From Bacteroidales bacterium UBA1392 (GTDB lineage: Bacteria > Bacteroidota > Bacteroidia > Bacteroidales > UBA932): a DNA stretch of 64,000 nt. The position numbers were made by a program, and so were the translations under genes. The stretch spans positions 86,996 through 150,995 of the forward strand of contig DBQO01000033.1 of assembly GCA_002305275.1 (NCBI GenBank). Reading direction: 5' to 3'. The notes under the pieces are model-generated. The model saw only the letters and a list, made by a program, of their open reading frames with translations, was not told where the DNA came from and made no database searches. How positions within the stretch are numbered: position 1 is the first letter of the stretch; every line of letters starts with the position of its first letter. Of this stretch, positions 16,986 to 24,897 are shown one piece after another.

Positions 16986-17756
16986 ATGGGACAGAAAACT
17001 AACCCTATCAGCAATCGTATAGGCATTATCCGTGGCTGGGACTCCAACTGGTACGGTGACTATGCCGGTAGAATTCTCGAAGATGCAAAGATTCGTGAAT
17101 ATCTGAATACTCGTCTTGCAAAAGCGAGCTTGTCAAAAATCGTTATAGAGCGTACCTTGAAACTCATCACCGTAACCATCCACACCGCTCGTCCGGGTGT
17201 CATAATCGGCAAAGGCGGGCAGGAGGTTGACAAGTTGAAGGAAGAGTTGAAGAAAGTTTGCAATAAAGAGGTACAAATCAACATCTTTGAGGTTAAACGC
17301 CCTGAGGTTGATGCCAACATTGTTGCCAACAACATTGCACGCCAGGTAGAAGGACGTGTTTCTTACCGCAGAGCAGTCAAGATGGCTATTGCATCTACAA
17401 TGCGAGTAGGTGCAGAAGGTATCAAGGTGCTTATCAGCGGCCGTCTCGGCGGTGCTGAAATGGCAAGAAGCGAGCTCTACAAAGAGGGCCGTACTCCTCT
17501 TCATACTTTCCGTGCTGACATTGACTATGCTTTGGCAGAGGCACACACTAAAGTTGGTGTTCTCGGCATTAAAGTATGGATATGCAACGGCGAGGTTTAT
17601 GGCAAACGCGACCTATCACCTAACACAGGCATTTCTGCCAACGCCGCATCAACCCAACCACAAAGCCGTGGCGGCGATCGTCGTGGTCGTAGCGGACGAG
17701 GTGGCGACAGAAGACGTCAGAGCGGACGTCCCCGTCAATCAAGGGATAGCGAATAA
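16986..17756 (+). CDS. rpsC: 30S ribosomal protein S3, last gene of the operon
   Basis: 256 aa: the KH domain ('PGVIIGKGGQEVDKLKEEL', about 62-80) and the C-terminal S3 domain ('GLKVLISGRLGGAEMARSE'-like at about 145-165) are intact. The tail from about residue 225 is rich in Arg, Gly and Ser ('GGDRRGRSGRGGDRRRQSGR'). Normally rplP (L16), rpmC and rpsQ follow; here a terminator and an exporter operon follow instead, so this gene marks the point at which the S10 cluster is cut. Confidence 0.98.
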   Translation: MGQKTNPISNRIGIIRGWDSNWYGDYAGRILEDAKIREYLNTRLAKASLSKIVIERTLKLITVTIHTARPGVIIGKGGQEVDKLKEELKKVCNKEVQINIFEVKRPEVDANIVANNIARQVEGRVSYRRAVKMAIASTMRVGAEGIKVLISGRLGGAEMARSELYKEGRTPLHTFRADIDYALAEAHTKVGVLGIKVWICNGEVYGKRDLSPNTGISANAASTQPQSRGGDRRGRSGRGGDRRRQSGRPRQSRDSE

Positions 17757-17769
17757 TAAAGAGGTTCGA

Positions 17770-17801
17770 TATCTAATATTAAAAATACTCAATATTAGAT
17801 A
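17770..17801. repeat. AT-rich perfect inverted repeat after rpsC
   Basis: TATCTAATATT (17770-17780) and AATATTAGATA (17791-17801) are perfect 11-bp arms around a 10-bp loop. It lies between the rpsC stop and the terminator. It may stabilise the mRNA 3' end or be the relic of the event that separated rpsC from the rest of the cluster. Confidence 0.7.
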
Positions 17802-17820
17802 CTCAGAACACCAAACTTAA

Positions 17821-17846
17821 AACGGCCTTCAAAGGCCGTTTTTTTA
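17821..17846 (+). terminator. Rho-independent terminator of the ribosomal operon
   Basis: AACGGCCTT (17821-17829) / AAGGCCGTT (17832-17840) 9-bp stem with a tight loop, followed by a run of T. It confirms that the transcript ends after rpsC. Confidence 0.92.
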
Positions 17847-17873
17847 TATCCGGTATTTCTCACTATTTTTGTT

Positions 17874-17881
17874 TAAATTTG
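17874..17881 (+). promoter_or_regulatory. Candidate -7 element for the exporter operon
   Basis: TAAATTTG matches TAnnTTTG, 24 bp before the TolC-like start codon. No good -33 box lies at the right distance, so support is partial. Confidence 0.4.
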
Positions 17882-17905
17882 TATTTTAGTAGGTAAAACA
17901 GTTTT

Positions 17906-19207
17906 ATGAAGCGCTTAGTGATTTCAGCGGTAACTGCCGCTATGATGATATTGACAGCTATTTGCGCCGGAGCACAACAGAATGGCACAGCGAGCAAAGT
18001 GCTGACTCTGGAGGAGTGCCGTACTCTGGCCCGCGTATCTATTGGAAATAGCCAAAACGCCTCACTGGTGCAGCAAGGTGCTGAAATACGCGGTAGCATA
18101 CTCAAAAGAATAATCCTTCCACAGATAGCTGCAGTCGGTTATGGAACATACCAGACGCATACGCCGGATATGGGCGCCCTGGTCAATCACCAGATTGATT
18201 TCAAGAAATTATCACAATGGCAATATGGCAGCTACCTGTTTTTCGCTCAAAATATTTACGATGGTGGTGAGTACCGTACTAAACGTCTGCTAAATAACCT
18301 TGCAAAAGAGGCGGAACTGCTCGATATTGAGCAAAAGGCTCTTCAAATGGAAAATATCGCTGATGAACTCTATTTCAATGCACTACTCGCCGAAAAGAGC
18401 CTCGAAATTCTCAAACTTACCCATGAGAGGCTCCAGAGTGATTTAAATAGTATCAAATCCCTTTTTGCCGAAGGTGTAATCTATCGCAAGGATGTGATGC
18501 TAATTGAGATGCAGTTGCTTGAGAGCAGCCATAGGATATCCGCTTTAGAGATCGAAAGGGAAAAATGTCTGGCATTACTCTCCACTCTGACCGGAAGTGA
18601 AATAACTATTGACACCCGGCTTGAAATGCCTTCCCGGGAGCTGGTAGATGCCGTAGCAGAAGATCCCGCCATGCGTAAAATCGATGTGCGTAGAGAACAG
18701 ATTGATGCCGGCAGAAGGCTTTCTCTCTCAAAAGTGCTTCCGAGGGTGGAATTGTTTGCTTTCGGCCACTATGGCAAATGGGGCATGGATGTTTTTTCAG
18801 ACGATCCTCTTCTCTCCGGAATGGCCGGCCTCGCCCTCATAATACCTATTTCCGACTGGCGAACACACCACCGCAACAAAGCCCTATCCGTCAACGAAAA
18901 AAACCTTTTGGAAATCACCAGGGCTAACCTGGAACTACAGACCGAGCTCAAACGCACCGAAATTGAAAAGGAGGTATCAGCCTATGAAGAGCTGGAAAAA
19001 CAGACCGCTGAAATGGCTTCAAAATATCGTGAACTGGCGGATGAACTGCGTTTGATGATGCAAAAGGGAGAAGTCTCCGAAAACGAATATCTCACCGCGC
19101 TCAATATGCAGACACAGTCCGAACTCAACAGAGAATATCATCGAATCGAAAAAATCCGCAAAATCATATTAAGTCACCGCATATTTATAGACAACCTTGA
19201 CAATTGA
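17906..19207 (+). CDS. TolC-family outer-membrane efflux protein
   Basis: 433 aa with signal peptide (MKRLVISAVTAAMMILTAICAGA). It has two long coiled-coil helical hairpins typical of TolC repeats ('LTLEECRTLARVSIGNSQNA' at the start, and long helices around 120-210 and 325-430), with a short beta section between. It would form the outer-membrane channel of the exporter encoded directly downstream. At the 3' end the HlyD-like gene starts 5 bp after the stop. Confidence 0.9.
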   Translation: MKRLVISAVTAAMMILTAICAGAQQNGTASKVLTLEECRTLARVSIGNSQNASLVQQGAEIRGSILKRIILPQIAAVGYGTYQTHTPDMGALVNHQIDFKKLSQWQYGSYLFFAQNIYDGGEYRTKRLLNNLAKEAELLDIEQKALQMENIADELYFNALLAEKSLEILKLTHERLQSDLNSIKSLFAEGVIYRKDVMLIEMQLLESSHRISALEIEREKCLALLSTLTGSEITIDTRLEMPSRELVDAVAEDPAMRKIDVRREQIDAGRRLSLSKVLPRVELFAFGHYGKWGMDVFSDDPLLSGMAGLALIIPISDWRTHHRNKALSVNEKNLLEITRANLELQTELKRTEIEKEVSAYEELEKQTAEMASKYRELADELRLMMQKGEVSENEYLTALNMQTQSELNREYHRIEKIRKIILSHRIFIDNLDN

Positions 19208-19212
19208 CGACT

Positions 19213-20100
19213 ATGAAACATCTCTCTATAATTCTCACAGCCACTCTGCTGATCTCTGCCTGCAATCAGTACAGCCAACCTGACGGCTATGGCATTTTTT
19301 ACAATATAGAATGGACCGTATCTGCCGATGCAGACGGGAAAGTAACCGATCTTGGAGCCGAAGAGGGCACAATCCTCAGTAGCGGAGAGGTAGTAGGACA
19401 TATAGATACCACCCTTCTGGTGCTTCAGCGCAATAATCTTATCTCTCAGATGGCTGCGCTAAGGGCCACTTTGCCAAAGGAAGCAATACAGATAGAGGCC
19501 TATATCAGTGAAAAAGAGGCTCTGGTCAATGAATTGGAAAGGGTACGCAATCTGGTGGAGTCAGGGTCGCTGGACTCCAAGAAAATGGAGCAGACCCGGG
19601 ATAAAATTTCCATTCTGGAGAGCAGGATAGAGGCTGCAAGAGCTCAGATCAAGCAGCAGTCAGCCTCCGTACTGGCGCAAATAGAGCTACTCGTTTCGCA
19701 GAAGCATCTGATTGACGAACAGATCAGACGCTCTACCATATACTCACCTGAAGATGGAATTGTAGTAACCAAATATCTCAACGAACACGAGTACGTGCTT
19801 ACCGGTCGCCCGATATTCAAACTTGCCCGTACCGACAAGCTGGTTTTCAAGTGCTGGCTTGACGGAGCTACCCTGACAAAGGTCAATTTGGGTGACAGCG
19901 TTACCGTAATGGTAGATGGTCCGGATGGCACTCTGGTGGAGCATCAGGGGATTGTAAGCTACATTTCCGAACACTCGGAATATACTCCCAACCACATACA
20001 GACCCGTGACAACCGCACCCGTCTTGTATACATGGTAAAAATTGACGTGCCCAATGATGGCACACTGCGCGCCGGTCTACCTGCTGAACTCCACTTATGA
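19213..20100 (+). CDS. HlyD-family periplasmic adaptor lipoprotein
   Basis: 295 aa from ATG at 19213 (the reading frame extends to a TTG at 19204, which is less likely). Lipobox 'LLISAC' with Cys17. A lipoyl-like half domain ('SADADGKVTDLGAEEGTILSSG'), a long alpha-helical hairpin (about 75-160) and the second lipoyl half plus barrel ('IYSPEDGIVVTKYLNEHEYV') follow the membrane-fusion-protein plan. It links the ABC permeases to the TolC-like channel. The stop overlaps the first ATPase gene by 4 bp. Confidence 0.9.
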   Translation: MKHLSIILTATLLISACNQYSQPDGYGIFYNIEWTVSADADGKVTDLGAEEGTILSSGEVVGHIDTTLLVLQRNNLISQMAALRATLPKEAIQIEAYISEKEALVNELERVRNLVESGSLDSKKMEQTRDKISILESRIEAARAQIKQQSASVLAQIELLVSQKHLIDEQIRRSTIYSPEDGIVVTKYLNEHEYVLTGRPIFKLARTDKLVFKCWLDGATLTKVNLGDSVTVMVDGPDGTLVEHQGIVSYISEHSEYTPNHIQTRDNRTRLVYMVKIDVPNDGTLRAGLPAELHL

Positions 20101-20807
20101 TCCATGCCGAAGGCATATCCAAGTGGTACGGCAGCTTTCAAGCGTTGTACGATCTCACCTTCAGTGTTGAGAAAAGGACTATTATCTCCATGATAGGAGC
20201 CAACGGGGCGGGCAAGTCCACCCTGTTTGATATCATTACCACTCTTGACGGCGACTTCAAGGGAAAAATGGTGGTCGGCGGACATGACACCAGGCGGGAG
20301 AAAAGTGCCATACGCAAATTAATCGGATATGTTCCCGGCACCTTTTCGCTCTATAGCGACCTGACCGTTATGGAGAATGTGGATTTCTTTGCAAATGCCT
20401 ACGGATGTGGCAGGGAGGCACTCTATAAGATGACTCCTCGCATATGGAGTTCTCTGGAGCCATTTGCGGGATACCGGGCGAGTCAACTCTCCGGTGGCAT
20501 GAAGCAAAAGCTCACCCTCTGTTGTGCCGCAGTCCACTCTCCTTCGATACTGCTGCTCGATGAACCCACTACCGGCATAGATCCCCTATCAAGATGGGAA
20601 CTATGGCAAGAATTGTTGGCTCTCAGGGAACAAGGTCTTACAATCTTAATGAGTACGCACTATCTGGATGAAGCTGCACGCGCCGACAAGGTGATGCTGC
20701 TCGACAAAGGGAGACTCATCTCATACGACACTCCAAAGCATCTTACAGAGGATGAGGAGAGTCTGGAAGAGGTCTTCATTAAATTTTTGGAACGCAGGGA
20801 TGAATAG
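20097..20807 (+). CDS. ABC transporter ATPase 1 (Q-loop Gln missing)
   Basis: 236 aa. Walker A 'GANGAGKST' (36-44), signature 'LSGGMKQKL' (about 130), Walker B 'ILLLDEPTTGID' and H-loop 'STHYLDEA' are canonical. The Q-loop, which normally reads Gln in 'GYxPQ', reads 'GYVPGTFSLYSDLTV', so the Gln is replaced by Gly. Its partner ATPase at 20800 has the Gln but a degenerate signature. The family resembles the YbhF/YhiH-type ATPases used with YbhR/YbhS ABC-2 permeases. Gene ends overlap on both sides (4 bp and 8 bp), indicating a tight operon. Confidence 0.92.
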   Translation: MIHAEGISKWYGSFQALYDLTFSVEKRTIISMIGANGAGKSTLFDIITTLDGDFKGKMVVGGHDTRREKSAIRKLIGYVPGTFSLYSDLTVMENVDFFANAYGCGREALYKMTPRIWSSLEPFAGYRASQLSGGMKQKLTLCCAAVHSPSILLLDEPTTGIDPLSRWELWQELLALREQGLTILMSTHYLDEAARADKVMLLDKGRLISYDTPKHLTEDEESLEEVFIKFLERRDE

Positions 20808-21486
20808 GATCCTCACCATATCATCCCTTAACAAGCGATTCGGCTCCCTATTGGCCGTACGCGATTTCTCCCTTACGCTGGACAAAGGAGAAGTCCTAGG
20901 CATTTTCGGCGCCAACGGTGCAGGTAAAACGACCTTAATCAGGATGATTATCGGCCTCACGAAGCCCACCTCCGGTGAGTACATTGTGGCAACAGGGAGT
21001 CGCATCGGCTATATGAGCCAATCATTTTCCCTGGTTGGGACTCTGACGGTATTGGAAAATTTTGAGTTTTACGGTGCCCTCTACAATCTTCCTTGGCAGG
21101 AATTCATAGATCAGAGAGATCGCTTCATCAACCATTTCAAGATGGATGAATATCTGAATGTTCGTGCCGACAGATTGCCTGCCGGCAGAAAACAATTGCT
21201 GGCCTTCTCCATATCGAGGCTCCACTCTCCTACTCTGTTGCTGCTGGACGAGCCCACTTCGGGACTTGACCTGCTCAACCGTAAACGCCTCTGGGAGGCC
21301 GTTCGCGATGCTGCCAATGAAGGAATTGCCATTCTGGTAAGTACCCACTATCTTGACGAGGCATTTCATTGTGACAATATGGTGATGATGGAGCATGGAG
21401 CTATAAAGGCCTACGGCAAGCCCGTTGATTTGGCGGCCAAGGCCGGAGGAGACCTAATAAACTTATTTTTGGAGGAGATGAAATGA
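20800..21486 (+). CDS. ABC transporter ATPase 2 (degenerate signature motif)
   Basis: 228 aa from ATG 20800, which overlaps the previous stop by 8 bp; an upstream start at 20752 would lie inside the previous gene and adds no ATPase sequence. Walker A 'GANGAGKTT', Q-loop 'GYMSQSFSL', Walker B 'LLLLDEPTSGLD' and H-loop 'STHYLDEA' are intact, but the ABC signature reads 'LPAGRKQLL' instead of LSGGxKQ. With ATPase 1 it probably forms a heterodimer with one degenerate site. It overlaps the following permease gene by 4 bp. Confidence 0.92.
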   Translation: MNRILTISSLNKRFGSLLAVRDFSLTLDKGEVLGIFGANGAGKTTLIRMIIGLTKPTSGEYIVATGSRIGYMSQSFSLVGTLTVLENFEFYGALYNLPWQEFIDQRDRFINHFKMDEYLNVRADRLPAGRKQLLAFSISRLHSPTLLLLDEPTSGLDLLNRKRLWEAVRDAANEGIAILVSTHYLDEAFHCDNMVMMEHGAIKAYGKPVDLAAKAGGDLINLFLEEMK

Positions 21487-22565
21487 GAGGCGTTTGGACA
21501 GTCGCACGCAAAGAGGTTTCGCACATCTTGAGGGATAAGGTGAGCGGACTTATCTTGTTTGCACTGCCAGCGCTTTTTTTCATCTCAATAGGATTTGCCA
21601 TTTCGATAGATATACAGCGTATTGACCTGGCCATTGCAAATACTGCAGGGCCGAAAGCGAATGAAGTGATAAGTCGCTTGTGCGATCTGGAGAAAGTGAA
21701 TAAAGTGGTGATGCTGAATTCCCCCTCTGAAGTGGAAGAGTCTTTTGCACGAGATGAAGTATCTGCTGCAATTGTCATAAGTGAAGGTGAGGGTGGCTAC
21801 AATGCTCCCCTCAAATTTGATCTCTTTGTAGACTGTGTCTTCACCGGCAATGTTCTTGCGATAAAAAACCGCATTAACTCCGTCATCAAAAGCTCTCTTA
21901 TAGGAGCCGAAAACGACCCTCCTTTTACCATAAGATACCTTTATAATGCAGACCTCAACAGAAAGATGGCTACCATTCCGGGGTTGATTATGATTATCCT
22001 GATAGTAGTATCGACTATGATTTTCGGCATCAGCATCAACAGGGAGAAGGTAAATGGCACATCACGGCTGCTTTCACTTACACCACTCGGAACTGTGAGT
22101 ATCGTTATGGGTAAAATTATTCCCTATTTTTTAATATCGCTAGTACATATCTCCTATCTGATTTTCCTGGGACAATCTGTGTTCGGACTCGGCATCAATG
22201 GCAGTTTTCTGCTCTATTTCCTCTTCTGCGCCCTGTTTTCCCTCAACTCCATGATGATAGGACTGCTTGTCGGCTCTTATTGTAAGACATACGAGGCAAC
22301 TCTCATCATCTGCTGGTTTTTTATATTCACGCCTAATCTATTCTTATCGGGATTTGTAATGCCTGTTAATAATATGCCCGAAGCGATGCGGGCAATCTCT
22401 CGTCTTTGCAGTGGATATCATTTCATAGAGGGATATAGGGGGATTGCATACAAAGGAACGGGCTTTGCAGAAAACCTGCCCTTCATTTCATTTCTTACAA
22501 TTCAGAGCTTGGTTGCTCTCATTCTTGCCCTGCTGGGGTTCTCACGCCGTTATTCTAAATCCTGA
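21483..22565 (+). CDS. ABC-2 type permease 1
   Basis: 360 aa. N-terminal transmembrane segment (about 22-42), a periplasmic domain of about 130 residues, then five hydrophobic helices from about 165 to 352. This is the ABC-2 exporter plan of YbhS/YbhR. Conserved elements such as 'TIPGLIMIILIVVSTMIFGISINREKVNGT' (split across 158-190) precede the transmembrane core. It pairs with the following permease; the two are adjacent with a 1-bp overlap. Confidence 0.9.
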   Translation: MRGVWTVARKEVSHILRDKVSGLILFALPALFFISIGFAISIDIQRIDLAIANTAGPKANEVISRLCDLEKVNKVVMLNSPSEVEESFARDEVSAAIVISEGEGGYNAPLKFDLFVDCVFTGNVLAIKNRINSVIKSSLIGAENDPPFTIRYLYNADLNRKMATIPGLIMIILIVVSTMIFGISINREKVNGTSRLLSLTPLGTVSIVMGKIIPYFLISLVHISYLIFLGQSVFGLGINGSFLLYFLFCALFSLNSMMIGLLVGSYCKTYEATLIICWFFIFTPNLFLSGFVMPVNNMPEAMRAISRLCSGYHFIEGYRGIAYKGTGFAENLPFISFLTIQSLVALILALLGFSRRYSKS

Positions 22566-23635
22566 TGAGAAGATTGTATTACATATTCAAACATGAGGTG
22601 TTGACATTCGTGAGAAATCCGCTGATGATACTTTTGCTGGTTCTTTCTCCTTTAGTGGTTGTCGGGTTCATTCCACAAACCCTGGGCAATACCAATAAAG
22701 TGAGTTGTGCCATAGTAGATATGGACCGCTCCGCTGCCAGTAGGGAGATTGTGCAGATAATGCTCTCGGCTGAGGATTGTCTGTCCCCTGCTTTGTGTGG
22801 CTCCATTGAAGAAGCAATGCGCCTTATGGAGCGCAACAAAGTCGCGATGATCATTTTCATACCTGATGGTTACGGACGTGACATGGACCTGGGTCATCCC
22901 AGGAAAATGACTCTTTTGGCAGATGGGGCCAGAGTACTTGAGGCTGATATCTCGGCATCACAGTTGATCTCACTCCTATCTGGAGATCAACTTTCAAATG
23001 GAATCGTCAGCAACCATCGTCTTTTCAACAATTACGATCACTCCGAAGAGTTTTATCTGGTCTCTCTGATGTCACTGACGCTCGTGTTTATAGCTATTTT
23101 CCTTATTGGACTCAATCTCTCGGAAGAAAAAAAACACAACACCAATTCCCAGATCATCGTTACGGGAGTCGATATGCGACTCTATCTGGGTATCAAGGTT
23201 TTGTTCCATTCGCTCGTAGTGATTCTGGAACTTTTTATTTGTCTGCTTTTGGGGTACATAGTCTACGACATGACTATAGTTTCAGGTCTGGGGCAATTGA
23301 TTTTGGTAACATATATACTCACATTCCCATTGTTGTTTGTAGGTGTATTCCTCGCGGCTGTTGCCCGTAACGATATTCAAACTATATATCTGATGATTTT
23401 TGCAATGATCTTTCTGGTAATGCTCAGTTCAATTATTGCTCCGTTAATCAACATGAGCGGGATCTCATACTATTTCTGCCGTCTGAACCCTGTTTATTGG
23501 CTTACAAAAGGCCTTCGAACCGTCATTACTTATGGTTTCCCTTTAAGAACATTAATTCCGGAACTTGTCGCAGGAATTGTTTTGAGTCTGATTTTCTTTT
23601 TCTCTTCAATTAGACTTCTCAAAAGAATTAATTAA
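22565..23635 (+). CDS. ABC-2 type permease 2
   Basis: 356 aa, same topology as the preceding permease: an N-terminal helix (about 18-35), a large periplasmic loop and five to six C-terminal helices (from 'FYLVSLMSLTLVFIAIFLI'). The two would form the heterodimeric membrane part of an export complex with the TolC-like, HlyD-like and ATPase proteins. The cargo cannot be read from sequence; related systems export drugs, dyes or small hydrophobic compounds. Confidence 0.9.
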   Translation: MRRLYYIFKHEVLTFVRNPLMILLLVLSPLVVVGFIPQTLGNTNKVSCAIVDMDRSAASREIVQIMLSAEDCLSPALCGSIEEAMRLMERNKVAMIIFIPDGYGRDMDLGHPRKMTLLADGARVLEADISASQLISLLSGDQLSNGIVSNHRLFNNYDHSEEFYLVSLMSLTLVFIAIFLIGLNLSEEKKHNTNSQIIVTGVDMRLYLGIKVLFHSLVVILELFICLLLGYIVYDMTIVSGLGQLILVTYILTFPLLFVGVFLAAVARNDIQTIYLMIFAMIFLVMLSSIIAPLINMSGISYYFCRLNPVYWLTKGLRTVITYGFPLRTLIPELVAGIVLSLIFFFSSIRLLKRIN

Positions 23636-23640
23636 CTTTG
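23633..23640 (+). promoter_or_regulatory. Candidate -7 element for the serine hydrolase gene
   Basis: TAACTTTG overlaps the stop of the permease gene and lies 32 bp before the start codon at 23673. No clear -33 element. Confidence 0.35.
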
Positions 23641-23672
23641 ATGGTTATCAATTAATCAGTAAACATACTTTC

Positions 23673-24890
23673 ATGAAACGTTTTCTCCTTATAGCCCTGT
23701 TCGGTGCATTTCTGGCAACAGGTTGCACTACCACACCCGCACCCGGAACGCTTGCTAAGGCAACGCCCGAGTCTCAGGGGATGAATCCGGCGATTCTTTC
23801 CCAAGTAGATTCCGTAGTATTTAAAGCTATTGAAGAGGGGCAGTGCCCCGGAGCAGTATTATCAGTTGTCAAAGGGGATAAAATCGTATATCTCAAAGCA
23901 TACGGCAACAAATCGGTAGTACCGGACACTGTGGCCATGACTACCGAGACCGTATTTGACCTGGCTTCAGTCAGCAAGTGTGTCGGCACTACTTTATCTA
24001 TTCTCCAGCTGGTTGAAAACGGCAGTATCCGTCTCACCGACCGTGTAGATATCTATATCCCGGATTTCCAGCCCTGGATTGACCCTACAACAGGGGAAAA
24101 AACGGATATCAGGATCATTGACCTGCTGACACACAGCTCAGGTATTGAGCCCTATATCGGTGTACCTGCGTATGTAGAAAGATTTGGCGAAGCCACACCG
24201 GACTCACTCATGAGATATATTGCTACTGAGGTCAGACGCAATTTCAAGCCAACCACAGGCTATATGTATAGTTGCCTCAACTTCGTTACCCTCCAGCATA
24301 TTCTCCAAAATATAACCGGAGAGACTTTGAGCGACTATGCACAAACACACCTATTTGATGTTCTACAACTTGCCAACACCTGCTACAACCCCACAGGACA
24401 TACTCTGGAGCTTTGTGCCCCTACCGAAGTACAGGCTGACGGCCTTCCTCTGGTAGGCAATGTACACGATCCAATCGCCCGCATAATTAATGTAGGAAAT
24501 AGCGGCAATGCCGGAGTCTTCTCCAATGCGGAAGATCTCTCCGTCATAGCAGCTGCTCTGATGAATGGTGGTCAGATCCATGGACGCAGAGTCCTCGGCA
24601 AATTGACAGTCGAAAGAATGATCACGGTACCGGAGGAGAATGCTCCCCACATCGGACGCGCACTAGGCTGGGACAATCGAAGCAGTGCTGCGGGTATTCG
24701 TGGTGATCTTTTCAGCCGCACACGCACTATCTGCCATACAGGATACACAGGCACTTCCATGGTGATAGATATGGATTCAAAGACCGCAGTTATATTTCTC
24801 ACAAATAGGGTACATCCCGTGGACAAGAGCGGACTTGCCAGGACAAGAGCTCTACTGGCCAATATTGTTGCTGCATCAATAGAAGAATAA
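23673..24890 (+). CDS. Serine beta-lactamase-like hydrolase (class C/esterase type) lipoprotein
   Basis: 405 aa, lipobox 'FLATGC' (Cys18). The nucleophile motif SxxK is Ser99-Val-Ser-Lys102 ('LASVSK'). The second motif reads 'YSCLN' (199-203) where penicillin-recognising enzymes usually have YxN, so the Asn is displaced or replaced. A 'CHTGYTG' near residue 345 fits the third motif (KTG/HTG). Proteins of this group include D-peptidases, esterases and amidases; the substrate is unknown. It is probably periplasmic and membrane-bound. The aroDA gene starts 7 bp after its stop, so they may be cotranscribed. Confidence 0.88.
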   Translation: MKRFLLIALFGAFLATGCTTTPAPGTLAKATPESQGMNPAILSQVDSVVFKAIEEGQCPGAVLSVVKGDKIVYLKAYGNKSVVPDTVAMTTETVFDLASVSKCVGTTLSILQLVENGSIRLTDRVDIYIPDFQPWIDPTTGEKTDIRIIDLLTHSSGIEPYIGVPAYVERFGEATPDSLMRYIATEVRRNFKPTTGYMYSCLNFVTLQHILQNITGETLSDYAQTHLFDVLQLANTCYNPTGHTLELCAPTEVQADGLPLVGNVHDPIARIINVGNSGNAGVFSNAEDLSVIAAALMNGGQIHGRRVLGKLTVERMITVPEENAPHIGRALGWDNRSSAAGIRGDLFSRTRTICHTGYTGTSMVIDMDSKTAVIFLTNRVHPVDKSGLARTRALLANIVAASIEE

Positions 24891-24897
24891 TATCCGG

